This document shows, in pieces, positions 1 through 8,761 of a stretch of 64,000 nt of DNA. The stretch comes from SIG440 sp045647905. GTDB lineage: Bacteria > Bacillota > Clostridia > Monoglobales > Monoglobaceae. Position 1 is the stretch's first letter, and every line of letters begins with the position of its first letter. Made by a program: the position numbers and the translations under genes. The notes beneath the pieces were generated by a model that ran no database searches, was not told the origin of the DNA, and saw only the letters and a program-made list of their open reading frames with translations. Location of the stretch: assembly GCA_045647905.1 (NCBI GenBank), contig JAZRMZ010000014.1, forward strand, positions 26,057 through 90,056, read 5' to 3'.

Positions 1-90
1 AAAGAGATTGTGAACAGGGTTGCTGAGGAACTGAAGCTCCCAAAAAGAGAGATTTATGACCTGCATATAAAAATGAAGGATAAAATATAA
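1..90 (+). CDS. rsmI: 16S rRNA (cytidine-2'-O)-methyltransferase, 3' end only
   Basis: The first 29 codons of the window are open in frame 1 and end in TAA at 88-90. The peptide (KEIVNRVAEELKLPKREIYD...) has the short helical tail typical of RsmI, which 2'-O-methylates C1402 of 16S rRNA using SAM. Only the tail is visible, so the SAM-binding core cannot be checked. The assignment rests on resemblance of the last helix to RsmI C-termini and is moderate. The next gene starts 95 bases downstream after an AT-rich gap. Confidence 0.5.
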   Translation, partial: KEIVNRVAEELKLPKREIYDLHIKMKDKI

Positions 91-184
91 TAAGTTCTTA
101 TTTTATTTAACACCAATTCATACTTTATTAATATATAGGAAGTAATATAAAAGTGATTATACATAAAAGAACGGAGGATGCCGA

Positions 185-886
185 ATGGGCAAATTGGTTT
201 TTATTGTTGATGATGAAAAGAATATTTGTGAGCTGATACGGTTATATGTTGAAAAAGAGGGGTTTTCAACCTGCATAGCATATGACGGAGAATCGGCTGT
301 GGAAAAATTCAATGAATACAAGCCTGATATTGTTTTGCTTGATATAATGCTTCCAAAAAAGGACGGCTGGCAGGTTTGCCGTGAAATTCGTGCAATTTCG
401 GACACGCCCATAATTATGCTCACGGCAAAGGGCGAATTATTTGACAAGGTTCTGGGATTGGAGCTTGGGGCGGATGATTATATTGTGAAGCCCTTTGAAC
501 CAAAGGAGCTTATTGCCAGAGTTAAGGCAGTTCTGAGGAGAACCGGCAGCAATGTTGGTGACGGAAACAGCACCAAGGAGCTTTGTTTTGACGGCATAAG
601 AATAAATCATGACACTTATGAGGTTTATCTGGGGGACACCCTTCTGGAGATGCCGCCAAAGGAATTTGAACTTTTGTACTTTCTTGCCAGCAACAAGAAC
701 AGGGTTTTTACGAGAGATCAGCTGCTTAATGAAATATGGGGCTATGAATTTTACGGGGATTCAAGAACCATTGATGTGCATATAAAGCGTATACGCGAGA
801 AAATTGAAGCCGGAAAAGGTGAAAATTCAACATGGCAACTGAAAACAATCTGGGGTGTTGGATATAAATTTGAGGTTAAGGCATAA
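185..886 (+). CDS. OmpR/PhoB-family response regulator
   Basis: A 233-residue transcriptional regulator: N-terminal receiver domain (about 1-120) and C-terminal winged-helix DNA-binding domain (about 135-230). The receiver has the acidic pair DD near residue 10, the phosphorylated Asp near 52 (LLDIMLP), the conserved Thr in MLTAKG and Lys in VKPF. The effector has the expected IDVHIKRIREK recognition-helix region and the GVGYKF hairpin. The ATG at 185 follows GGAGG at 174-178. It is co-directional with the kinase 20 bases downstream, its likely partner. The htrA gene follows, so envelope or protein-quality stress is a plausible input (inference, by analogy with CssRS of Bacillus). Confidence 0.93.
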   Translation: MGKLVFIVDDEKNICELIRLYVEKEGFSTCIAYDGESAVEKFNEYKPDIVLLDIMLPKKDGWQVCREIRAISDTPIIMLTAKGELFDKVLGLELGADDYIVKPFEPKELIARVKAVLRRTGSNVGDGNSTKELCFDGIRINHDTYEVYLGDTLLEMPPKEFELLYFLASNKNRVFTRDQLLNEIWGYEFYGDSRTIDVHIKRIREKIEAGKGENSTWQLKTIWGVGYKFEVKA

Positions 887-906
887 TAAGAAAGTGGAGA
901 TTTTCT

Positions 907-2334
907 ATGAGAAAAACAATATTTGCAAAAGTCTTTCTGAATAATATAATTATAATTACGGTCAGCTTGTTTGTTCTAACCATTTCGGGAGGCTGGGTTT
1001 TGTCGGAATCCCTTGACAGCGAGAGGGACTCCACAGTTGAGGAAAGTGCTCATGCCATTCAGAAATTTCTCGAAAGCGGCATACCGCCACGCCAGGTGGA
1101 GGATTTTTTGTACGGAATATCCCAGAGCAGTAATAAAAATATTTTGCTTGTTAACACTAAGGGAGAGATAATGCTTGCTTCCGTTAATGAGCAATTATAT
1201 AACAAGGGTGTTCAAATTGTGCCACGAAAAGAGTGCGGCAATGTGTTTGAGGGGTTGACGGTCAAGAGTGAAGGGACCCTTGGGGGCGTATACAAAAAAC
1301 GAATGATAACATATCAGTACCCTTATGTTTCAAGGCAGACAAATCAAATAACCGGTGCGATTATTATCAGTATGCCTGCGCATCTTGTTGAAGAATCTCA
1401 GGCGAGGTTGTTTGGGATGATGATTCTGACGGTTGGGCTTGTTGTTTGTCTTGCCCTGGTGCTTTCATATATACTTTCACGAAAAATTTCAAGACCGATA
1501 CATAAAATCGGTGTTTCGGTCAGGAACTTTGCCAAGGGGGATTTGTCCAGCAGGGTTGCAATATCGGACAAAGACAGCAACATCACTGAAATACAGGAGC
1601 TGGCAAACACCTTCAATGATATGGCTTTTCATACCGAAAAGGCAGAGGAAATCCGCAAAAGCTTTATTTCGGATGTTTCCCATGAGTTGCGCACGCCCAT
1701 GACCACAATCGGCGGTTTTGTTGACGGCATTATGGACGGAACAATTCCTGCGGAAAGACACAACGATTATCTTGCCATTGTCAAGGAGGAAGTGACAAGG
1801 CTCGCGGCTTTGGTGAATTCGTTTCTGGACGTGACACGCAATGATAATGCAAAGAAAAGTCTTGAAATTTCAAATTTTGACATCAATGAGGTTGTACGGC
1901 GAACCGTTATTAATCTTGAAAGCGAAATAATCAAAAAGGAAATCCTTGTTGATATTGTTTTTGAAATTGACCCGTGTTATGTTAAGGCGGACAAGAATCT
2001 TATCCGCAGTGTTATGAGCAATCTTCTTGAAAATGCGGTTAAATTCACCAATCAAAAGGGAAATATAAGAATTACACAGAAGATTTATCAGCATGAAGTT
2101 TTTGTTTCGGTTCACAATACGGGATGCGGTATTGCCGAGGAGGATAAACCCTTTGTTTTTGAAAGATTTTACAAGGCGGACAAGTCACGCTCTGTTAACC
2201 GTCAGGGTACAGGGATTGGTTTATATCTTGTCAAGGATGTTCTCAGCAGACATGGAAAGACAATTACGCTTCAGAGTGAGGAAGGCAAATATGCCGAATT
2301 TACGTTTTCACTTGAACGGGGCAAGGAACTTTAA
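907..2334 (+). CDS. membrane sensor histidine kinase
   Basis: A 475-residue kinase. A transmembrane helix at about 10-32 and another near 168-190 bracket an extracellular sensor segment of about 135 residues with no recognised fold. A HAMP domain follows (about 190-245), then HisKA with the phosphorylated His near 259 (DVSHELRTP) and HATPase with N-box (NLLENAVKF, near 373) and G-boxes (GCGIAEED, GTGIGLYLV). It should phosphorylate the upstream regulator. The stimulus cannot be read from sequence. The neighbouring HtrA protease suggests a cell-envelope stress role; resistance or antimicrobial-peptide sensing is an alternative. Confidence 0.92.
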   Translation: MRKTIFAKVFLNNIIIITVSLFVLTISGGWVLSESLDSERDSTVEESAHAIQKFLESGIPPRQVEDFLYGISQSSNKNILLVNTKGEIMLASVNEQLYNKGVQIVPRKECGNVFEGLTVKSEGTLGGVYKKRMITYQYPYVSRQTNQITGAIIISMPAHLVEESQARLFGMMILTVGLVVCLALVLSYILSRKISRPIHKIGVSVRNFAKGDLSSRVAISDKDSNITEIQELANTFNDMAFHTEKAEEIRKSFISDVSHELRTPMTTIGGFVDGIMDGTIPAERHNDYLAIVKEEVTRLAALVNSFLDVTRNDNAKKSLEISNFDINEVVRRTVINLESEIIKKEILVDIVFEIDPCYVKADKNLIRSVMSNLLENAVKFTNQKGNIRITQKIYQHEVFVSVHNTGCGIAEEDKPFVFERFYKADKSRSVNRQGTGIGLYLVKDVLSRHGKTITLQSEEGKYAEFTFSLERGKEL

Positions 2335-2432
2335 AGATTAAAAAGATTTTTAAATTTTATTCATAAATTCTTCATATATACTTGTTATATTGTAGTTAAA
2401 TAAAGTTTTTATTATGAAAGGACGTGCTTTGT

Positions 2433-3890
2433 GTGAATACTTTTGATGATAATAGATTTCAAAATGGTGAACCGGAGTATAAACCGGAAGATAATTTTTC
2501 GGATGTACCTGAAATAAATGAAGCGCCTGAGGTGAAGCCTGCTTACACCCAGTGGGAAACTTCATCGTATATCAGAGAATATTCGGCGGGTTCGGAGGAT
2601 ACTGAGCCGGTGCAGGAGATTTATGAACCGGTATACACTGAATCATCCGACACTTTTACAATTGATGCCGAAGAACCTGCTCCCGAATATAACGGGACTT
2701 TGATAAACGAAACCGTAAAGAAAAAAGGATTTAAGAAATATGTTGCGGTTATTGTTGCGGCAAGTGTTGTGAATGTTGCGGTTTTGGGCGGTATGTTTTT
2801 TGTGGGCTATAAGCTGGGAACAAAAAAGCTTGATTTGCCTCCGCAGGTTCAGGATGCGGCACAGAGTAAGGAAAATGTTCTGGGAATTCTCAGTGAGGAT
2901 TCGAAAGACGAAAATACATCAGGAGCAAAAAAGACTGTTGTTCAGGGCGAGGAGCTTTCAACTGTTGAAATTTCCAAAAAGGTTGGCCCTGCAGTTGTGG
3001 GTATAACAAGCAAGGTTGAAAGCGCCGCGAGCTTTTTTGGCGGTGCGGCATATTCTGAAGGTACAGGGTCAGGTATTATTATTACAGGTGATGGTTATAT
3101 TGTCACCAATCATCACGTTATCGAAGGAGCAACAGCTGTTTCGGTGACATTGAACACAGGTTCAGAATATGAGGCAAAAGTGATTGGAACTGACTCTCGA
3201 ACCGACCTCGCTGTTCTGAAAATCTCTCCTAATGAACAATTGACGGTTGCTGAACTGGGCGATTCGTCCGTTGTCGAGGTCGGCGAAAGGGCCATCGCAA
3301 TCGGTAATCCTCTGGGAATGGAGTTCTTTGGAAGCACCACTCAGGGTATTATCAGTGCCAAGAACAGAACAATTACTGTTGACAATAAAACTATGAGTGT
3401 TTTGCAGACAGATGCTGCAATCAACGAAGGTAATTCGGGCGGTGCACTGGTTAATGCATATGGCAAGGTTATAGGAATCAATGCTGTTAAGATTTCTTCG
3501 TCAACAGTTGAGGGTATGGGTTTTGCCATCCCCATTTCCGAGGCAAAGCCGATTCTTACTGATTTGATTGAACACGGTTATGTTAAGGGCAGACCGGTGA
3601 TTGGTATTTCAAGCCGTGATGTTACCGAATATATGGCACAGCGTCAGAACTGGCCCATGGGCGTTCAGGTTATGGAGGTTATGATTGGAACAGGTGCTGA
3701 AATTGCAGGTCTTCGTCAGGGCGACATCATAACCAAGGCTGACGGCAAAGAAATCAGAACGGTTGATGAGCTTAACAAGATTAAAAACGGTCACAAGCCG
3801 GGCGAATCATTGCAGCTTGAAGTTTATAAGTATGAAACAGGTTTGAAGACCAATGTTTCGGTCAGACTTGGTGAAGAACGACCCGAATAG
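2433..3890 (+). CDS. membrane-anchored HtrA/DegP-like serine protease
   Basis: About 485 residues: a long acidic, Pro/Glu-rich cytoplasmic N-terminus (1-95), one transmembrane helix (about 98-122), a trypsin-like domain and one C-terminal PDZ domain (about 390-480). The catalytic triad is visible: His near 228 (TNHHVI), Asp near 258 (SRTDLAVL) and Ser near 335 (NEGNSGGAL). The family degrades misfolded extracytoplasmic proteins. An upstream in-frame GTG exists at 2424, but it abuts the AAAGGA ribosome binding site (2417-2422); the GTG at 2433 has correct spacing and was chosen. It follows a two-component pair, as htrA genes often do. Confidence 0.93.
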   Translation: MNTFDDNRFQNGEPEYKPEDNFSDVPEINEAPEVKPAYTQWETSSYIREYSAGSEDTEPVQEIYEPVYTESSDTFTIDAEEPAPEYNGTLINETVKKKGFKKYVAVIVAASVVNVAVLGGMFFVGYKLGTKKLDLPPQVQDAAQSKENVLGILSEDSKDENTSGAKKTVVQGEELSTVEISKKVGPAVVGITSKVESAASFFGGAAYSEGTGSGIIITGDGYIVTNHHVIEGATAVSVTLNTGSEYEAKVIGTDSRTDLAVLKISPNEQLTVAELGDSSVVEVGERAIAIGNPLGMEFFGSTTQGIISAKNRTITVDNKTMSVLQTDAAINEGNSGGALVNAYGKVIGINAVKISSSTVEGMGFAIPISEAKPILTDLIEHGYVKGRPVIGISSRDVTEYMAQRQNWPMGVQVMEVMIGTGAEIAGLRQGDIITKADGKEIRTVDELNKIKNGHKPGESLQLEVYKYETGLKTNVSVRLGEERPE

Positions 3891-3922
3891 TGTTTGGTGA
3901 ACGATTAATAAAAAAGATTTTT

Positions 3923-3964
3923 TGACTGAGCTCAGGATGAACTTTTTGGTGTCATTCTGAGCCA
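3923..3964. repeat. REP-like inverted element (degenerate)
   Basis: CTGAGCTCAGGATGA and TCATTCTGAGCC face each other across a short spacer. This belongs to the same dispersed family (core CTCAGAATGAC, with GATTCTTCGC on one side) as copies near 6030, 7050, 12451, 12831, 32640, 59850 and 60500. Confidence 0.55.
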
Positions 3965-3985
3965 TAGGCAAAGTTGAAACGGCGC

Positions 3986-4020
3986 AAAAAAAATAAGAGG
4001 CAACAGCCTCTTATTTTTTT
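3986..4020. terminator. bidirectional intrinsic terminator
   Basis: An A-run, the stem ATAAGAGGC / GCCTCTTAT around an AACA loop, and a T-run. The symmetry allows it to end both htrA (plus) and nagA (minus), which converge here. Confidence 0.85.
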
Positions 4021-4026
4021 GTGTTA

Positions 4027-5169
4027 TTATGCCTCAAATTTTGTTGTACCGCCGATGATTGTTTTCTGAACCTTGAATTCGTTGTCGGCAATTATGATGT
4101 CGGCATCCTTGCCGATGTCCAGCGAACCCTTTGTTTTTTCAATGCCGATTGTTGTTGCGGGGTTCAATGAAGCGCAGTTCACACATTCCCAGAGGGGAAT
4201 TGATGAATTTGTGTATAGATTCCATACGCCTTTGCTGAGGGGAAGAACACTTCCTGCAACGGTTCCGTCTTCAAGACGGCAAACAACGTCACGGTAAATG
4301 ATTTTCTGGCCGCCCAGAGTATATTCTCCCATTGGCAAACCCCCTGCGGGCAGGCAGTCTGTTATGATACAGAGCTTGCGTTCCTTGAGCTTCCAGAGAA
4401 TGTCATAGAACACAGGAAGAACGTGGAATGCATCGGCAATAAGTTCACAGCTTGCTTCGGATTTGAGGGCTGCTGTTACGCAACCGGGAGCACGGTGGGC
4501 AAGGGGTGTCATTGCATTGAAAAGATGTGTTGCGTGAGAAACACCTGCCTGAGTTCCCTTCATTGCGGTGTCGTAATCTGCCGATGTGTGACCCATTGAA
4601 ACAACAACATCGGTATCACGGCAGATTTCACGGATTGCCGCAAAATCTTCGGTATCTTCCTCAGGAGCAAGGGTGATGATTTTGATTATGTCGGCATATT
4701 CCTTAACAAATGCCGCATCGGGCTTGAGTATGTATTTGGGGTCCTGCGCACCTTTTTTTGCCATACTGATGAAGGGACCTTCGGCGTGACAACCAAGGAT
4801 GGCACTTCCGTCCCATGTTTTGCTTTCTTCCTTCAGGTCACGGCAAACTTCAAGAGCTTTGCGGATTACCTTCATATCCTCGGTCATTGTGGTGGGAAGG
4901 TAGCCCGTTACACCATTTGCAAGAAGACCCTTTGAAATTGTGCGGATGCTTTCTTCTTTACCGTCGCACACGTCCTTGCCAAGATAGCCGTGGATGTGAA
5001 TGTCAATGAGACCGGGTGCAACGTAGCCGCCCTTTGCGTCAATTGTTTCAATATCGGCAGGGATTTGCTCAACAGGCAAAACGCCTTCTATTACGTTTGA
5101 ATAAAGCAGGGCACAGTTTTCAACTATGCGGTCTTTGAGAATTATTTTTCCGTTTATTATTGCTTTCAT
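4027..5169 (-). CDS. nagA: N-acetylglucosamine-6-phosphate deacetylase
   Basis: A 380-residue amidohydrolase that removes acetate from GlcNAc-6-phosphate in amino-sugar and cell-wall recycling; cytoplasmic. Metal-site motifs are visible: HIHGYLGKD, the Glu in CHAEGPFIS, SMGHTSADYD, and HLFNAMTPLAHR. The C-terminus has the family ending (GKDADIIIAD). A TTG at 5184 is in frame but lies inside the GGAGG ribosome binding site, so the ATG at 5169 is the start. No nagB is adjacent. A promoter TTTACA-N17-TAGAAT lies just upstream. Confidence 0.95.
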   Translation of the reverse strand: MKAIINGKIILKDRIVENCALLYSNVIEGVLPVEQIPADIETIDAKGGYVAPGLIDIHIHGYLGKDVCDGKEESIRTISKGLLANGVTGYLPTTMTEDMKVIRKALEVCRDLKEESKTWDGSAILGCHAEGPFISMAKKGAQDPKYILKPDAAFVKEYADIIKIITLAPEEDTEDFAAIREICRDTDVVVSMGHTSADYDTAMKGTQAGVSHATHLFNAMTPLAHRAPGCVTAALKSEASCELIADAFHVLPVFYDILWKLKERKLCIITDCLPAGGLPMGEYTLGGQKIIYRDVVCRLEDGTVAGSVLPLSKGVWNLYTNSSIPLWECVNCASLNPATTIGIEKTKGSLDIGKDADIIIADNEFKVQKTIIGGTTKFEA

Positions 5170-5201
5170 CAGATTATCCTCCAATTTGTGATATTATGTT
5201 C

Positions 5202-5230
5202 ATTCTATCAAATTGGTTTGTAAATGTAAA
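5202..5230 (-). promoter_or_regulatory. promoter of nagA
   Basis: Minus-strand TTTACA (5225-5230) and TAGAAT (5202-5207) with a 17-base spacer, about 33 bases upstream of the nagA start. Confidence 0.7.
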
Positions 5231-5261
5231 GACGTATCAATAAACAAAGTGACAAAAGTAT

Positions 5262-5296
5262 ACAAAAAAGTGACTAATGTATAAGTTTATACATTA
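5262..5296 (-). terminator. intrinsic terminator of the phosphatase gene
   Basis: On the minus strand CTAATGTATAA pairs with TTATACATTAG and is followed by CACTTTTTT. The left arm overlaps the last codons of the phosphatase gene. Confidence 0.7.
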
Positions 5297-5928
5297 GTCG
5301 GACGGGGAGTTGCCAAAGATGCAAGGTGTTTGTCCATGCTGACCTTTGTGAATGTCCACTTCCCGTTATGGTATTCAAGTTCTGAGGCAGATGCATTTGT
5401 CACCCACGGGATATTCTTCATTTCATCAAGTGAACCTGACTGAACAATGCTTTGGGTAACACGGATGGGGGTTGCGTGGGTTGCAATTACAACGGTTTTC
5501 CCGTCGTTTTCCTTTGCTATTTCGGTCAGAGCGGAAATGACACGTTCTGCAAGCTCGGCTATGGATTCGCCATCGGTGCATTTTGCCTTTCCGATGTCAT
5601 TGAGCCATATGGAATAGTCATTTTTGTGGACTGTGGTTATTGTGTCAAAGGCTTCGCCTTCCCATTTGCCTGCATAGATTTCACGCAAGCTCTGTGTAGG
5701 GACAATTTCGACATTGAAAATATCTGAAATGCACTTTCCTGTTTCAAATGCTCTTGACAAATCGCTGGCATAGACCTTTGAGATGTTATAGTTTTCTTTC
5801 AGGTACTGTGCGGTCAGCTTTGCCTGCATGCTGCCAACTTCTGTCAGTTTTGCATCTGTGTGACCCGCAAAGCGGCATTCAAGGTTTGCATAGCTTTGAC
5901 CGTGGCGAACAAGAATTAATGTGGTCAT
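5287..5928 (-). CDS. histidine phosphatase family protein
   Basis: A 213-residue phosphoglycerate-mutase-like phosphatase. It has the catalytic LVRHGQS motif at residues 5-11, the second-shell FAGHTDAKLT, and the distal catalytic His in VIATHATPIR. Family members dephosphorylate sugar phosphates, phosphoglycerate or alpha-ribazole phosphate; the substrate cannot be read here. No cobalamin genes are adjacent, so CobC is not favoured. The GGAGGAATCACA ribosome binding site sits correctly before the ATG at 5928. Confidence 0.85.
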   Translation of the reverse strand: MTTLILVRHGQSYANLECRFAGHTDAKLTEVGSMQAKLTAQYLKENYNISKVYASDLSRAFETGKCISDIFNVEIVPTQSLREIYAGKWEGEAFDTITTVHKNDYSIWLNDIGKAKCTDGESIAELAERVISALTEIAKENDGKTVVIATHATPIRVTQSIVQSGSLDEMKNIPWVTNASASELEYHNGKWTFTKVSMDKHLASLATPRPTNV

Positions 5929-5962
5929 TGTGATTCCTCCATAAGTGTTTTAGTTTAATAAA

Positions 5963-6092
5963 ATGGGGCTGTTGCATTAAGTAAAGGTATTGAGCAAATT
6001 AACAACAATGTCACCCTTCAACTTCGCCATACGGCTTCGCTCAGAATGACAATCACGTTTTGTGCAACTTTACTTTAACGCAACTGCCCCAT
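5963..6092. repeat. MITE-like inverted-repeat element enclosing a REP-like core
   Basis: TGGGGCTGTTGCATTAAGTA (5963-5982) is the imperfect reverse complement of the end at about 6072-6092 (TTAACGCAACTGCCCCA). The ends enclose a copy of the dispersed TTCGCTCAGAATGAC motif. The size (about 130 bases), terminal inverted repeats and lack of an ORF fit a non-autonomous miniature element. It lies just downstream of argF and could also act as its terminator. Confidence 0.6.
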
Positions 6093-6100
6093 CAAATGGA

Positions 6101-7006
6101 TTAGTCTTTCATTAGTGTAACAAGAACCGCTTTTTGTGCGTGGAGACGGTTTTCTGCTTCGTCAAAGATTTCGTTGGCGTGAGCCTCAAAAACTTCAGCA
6201 GTGATTTCTTCTTCACGGTGTGCAGGCAGACAATGGAGAACCATTGCATCAGGCTTTGCGATGCTCATAAGTTTTGAGTTTATCTGATAACCTTCAAAGG
6301 TCTTTTTGCGTTCTGCAATTTCGGATTCCTGACCCATTGATGCCCATACGTCTGTTACAAGGATGTCGGCATTCTTTGCGGCTTCCTCAACTGATTCGGT
6401 GCAGAGGAATTCGCCTGTTTCCGATGCCCACTTCATCAAATCGGCATCCGGTTCGTAGCCCTTGGGGCAGGCAATTGCAAAGCTCATACCCATTTTGATT
6501 GCACCCACAAGCAATGAGTTTGCCATGTTGTTGCCGTCGCCGATGAAGCACATTTTCAGGTTTTTGAAGCTGCCCTTGTGTTCACGGATTGTCATAAGGT
6601 CGGCAAGAACCTGACAGGGGTGACAGTAATCGGTGAGACCGTTGATGATGGGGATTGAACCGTACTTTGCCAAATCTTCAACTTCGCTTTGTGCAAAGGT
6701 GCGAATCATAATTCCGTCAAGATACCTTGAAAGAACTCTTGCTGTGTCCTGAACGGGTTCGCCTCTGCCGATTTGCAAATCGTTTGAGCTGAGAAACAGA
6801 GGATAGCCCCCAAGCTCGTGCATACCCACTTCAAATGATACACGGGTTCTTGTGGATGATTTTTCAAAAATCATACCAAGGGATTTTCCTTTGAGATATT
6901 CGTGGGGAATACCGTTTTTCTTTTCGTATTTGAGCTGGTCGGCAAGGTCAAGTATGCCGGTTATTTCTTCAGTGGTGAGGTCTGAAAGTTTTAATAAGTG
7001 TTTCAT
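6101..7006 (-). CDS. argF: ornithine carbamoyltransferase
   Basis: A 301-residue enzyme making citrulline from ornithine and carbamoyl phosphate, the sixth step of arginine synthesis. The carbamoyl-phosphate loop SSTRTR (about 53-58), HPCQ (NGLTDYCHPCQVLADL) and the ornithine-specific HCLPAHR motif are all present, which separates it from aspartate carbamoyltransferase. It is the last gene of the argCJBRDF cluster. An AGGAGTAA ribosome binding site precedes the ATG. A REP-like half (7047-7076) lies between it and argD. Confidence 0.96.
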   Translation of the reverse strand: MKHLLKLSDLTTEEITGILDLADQLKYEKKNGIPHEYLKGKSLGMIFEKSSTRTRVSFEVGMHELGGYPLFLSSNDLQIGRGEPVQDTARVLSRYLDGIMIRTFAQSEVEDLAKYGSIPIINGLTDYCHPCQVLADLMTIREHKGSFKNLKMCFIGDGNNMANSLLVGAIKMGMSFAIACPKGYEPDADLMKWASETGEFLCTESVEEAAKNADILVTDVWASMGQESEIAERKKTFEGYQINSKLMSIAKPDAMVLHCLPAHREEEITAEVFEAHANEIFDEAENRLHAQKAVLVTLMKD

Positions 7007-7082
7007 TTTTATTACTCCTTGTTTAAAGTGTACTTTTGATATTTCGGTGAGATTCTTCGCTACGCTCAGAATGACTATGAAG

Positions 7083-8243
7083 TTAAAGTGATTCGATTAC
7101 CGATTTCAGTATTGCAATGCCTTTGTCCAGTTGGGCTTTTGTTATATTGAGAGGGGGGAGGAGGCGAACCTTGTCCTTTGCCGTCAAAACAAGAAGACCC
7201 TTTTCAAGACATTTTTTGAGGATTACCTTTGCGTCTGCCTCGGTTTCAATTCCAATCATATAGCCCTTGCCGCAAACCGATTTAACGCCTTTGATTTTTT
7301 CGAGCTCTGACCAAAGATAAAGGCTGTTTTCCTCAACGGTTTTCAAAAATGCATCGTCAAGACGTGAGATTATGTTTACAGCACCTGCCGCCGCAATGGG
7401 GTTGCCGCCAAAGGTTGAACCGTGGCTTCCTGCAGGAAGAATGTCCTTCACTTTTTCGGAAAACAATGTTGCACCCATGGGCAAACCGCCTGCAAGACCT
7501 TTTGCCGTTGAAAAAATATCGGGCTTCAGTCCGTAATGCTCATGGGCATAGAGCTTGCCCGTTCTGCCGTTTCCGGTTTGAACCTCGTCAACCACAATGA
7601 GCATATCATTTTCATTTGCAATTTCAACAGCCGCATCAACAAATTCCTGAGTGAGAGGAAGAACGCCGCCCTCACCCTGAATAAGCTCGAACATAATTGC
7701 ACAGCAGTTGGGGTTTGCAAGGGATTTCAAATCTTCGATGTTGTTTGCTTCGGCATAAACAAAGCCCTCGGTGAAGGGTGTGAAGTTTGTGTGGAAAACA
7801 TCCTGACCCGTTGCTGACAAGGTTGTTATTGTTCTGCCGTGAAAGCTATTTTTCAATGTTATTATGACATTTTTTTGGGGATTTTTGTCGGTGCCGTATT
7901 TTCTTGCACCTTTGATTGCACATTCGTTTGCTTCTGCCCCTGAGTTCGAAAAGAATACTTTGCTCATTCCTGTTCTTGTGCAGAGCAACTCTGCAAGGTC
8001 GGAGCAGGGCTTGGTATAGTAATAATTTGATGTGTGCTGAAGGGTGTTCAGCTGTGTGGTTACAGCTTCAACCCATTCTTTGTCGCAGGCACCGAAGGTA
8101 TTCACCGCAATGCCGCTTCCAAAGTCGATATATTCCTTGCCGTCAGCATCTGTCATGGTGCTTCCGCTTCCCGAAACAAGTGCAACGTCAAGTCTGCCAT
8201 AGGTTGGCATTATGTAATTCTGGTCTTTCTCTTTTATATTCAT
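7083..8243 (-). CDS. argD: acetylornithine aminotransferase
   Basis: A 386-residue class-III PLP aminotransferase. The PLP lysine lies in FSTAKGLAGGLP. The GTG-like phosphate cradle (SNSGAEANE), the DEVQTGNGRTG strand and the GSHGSTFGGNP loop are present. It converts N-acetylglutamate semialdehyde to N-acetylornithine. The gene starts 8 bases after argR ends, so it is translated from the same message. The length matches the family. Confidence 0.96.
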   Translation of the reverse strand: MNIKEKDQNYIMPTYGRLDVALVSGSGSTMTDADGKEYIDFGSGIAVNTFGACDKEWVEAVTTQLNTLQHTSNYYYTKPCSDLAELLCTRTGMSKVFFSNSGAEANECAIKGARKYGTDKNPQKNVIITLKNSFHGRTITTLSATGQDVFHTNFTPFTEGFVYAEANNIEDLKSLANPNCCAIMFELIQGEGGVLPLTQEFVDAAVEIANENDMLIVVDEVQTGNGRTGKLYAHEHYGLKPDIFSTAKGLAGGLPMGATLFSEKVKDILPAGSHGSTFGGNPIAAAGAVNIISRLDDAFLKTVEENSLYLWSELEKIKGVKSVCGKGYMIGIETEADAKVILKKCLEKGLLVLTAKDKVRLLPPLNITKAQLDKGIAILKSVIESL

Positions 8244-8251
8244 TTTTTCAC

Positions 8252-8731
8252 CTAACTTACAACTTCTGATAACTTATTTACAAATTTTTCTGCATCGTGT
8301 TGGGAATTCATGGCGATGAAAACAGTATCATCACCTGCAATAACACCCACAACACGGTCAAAATCAAGAGTTTCGATTGCCATTGCGCAGCCCTGCGCCG
8401 AACCGGGAATGGTTTTTACCACAACAAGATTCATTGCGTTCTGAATTGTGATTACGGCATGGGTCAATACTGCTGCGTATCTTGCCTTGATGTCAACATC
8501 AGCTTCTCTGCCGGGGAGGGCATAACGGTATTTGTCGTCACGGTCGGATATTTTGATTAGTCTGAGCTCTTTTATGTCTCGTGAAACCGTTGCCTGAGTT
8601 ACCTTGAAGCCCTCGGCAATCAGGGCATCTGTAAGCTGTCCCTGAGTTTCGATTGCGGCTTCGGAGATAAGGCGTATAATGGCATTGTGACGTGATTTTT
8701 TGCAGTCACGGGAAAAGTCTTTTTCCTGCAT
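8252..8731 (-). CDS. argR: arginine repressor
   Basis: A 159-residue ArgR/AhrC regulator. The N-terminal winged helix-turn-helix (about 15-80) has the SR-containing recognition helix (TQATVSRDIKEL). The C-terminal hexamerisation and arginine-binding domain carries the GTIPGSAQ-like loop (VKTIPGSAQGCA) and the aspartate pair in IAGDDTVFI. AAAGGAG is nine bases before the ATG at 8731. Being inside the operon it should repress, the repressor is probably autoregulated through the ARG boxes before argC. Confidence 0.95.
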   Translation of the reverse strand: MQEKDFSRDCKKSRHNAIIRLISEAAIETQGQLTDALIAEGFKVTQATVSRDIKELRLIKISDRDDKYRYALPGREADVDIKARYAAVLTHAVITIQNAMNLVVVKTIPGSAQGCAMAIETLDFDRVVGVIAGDDTVFIAMNSQHDAEKFVNKLSEVVS

Positions 8732-8761
8732 TCAGTCACGCTCCTTTCTGTTTGAAGGGGT

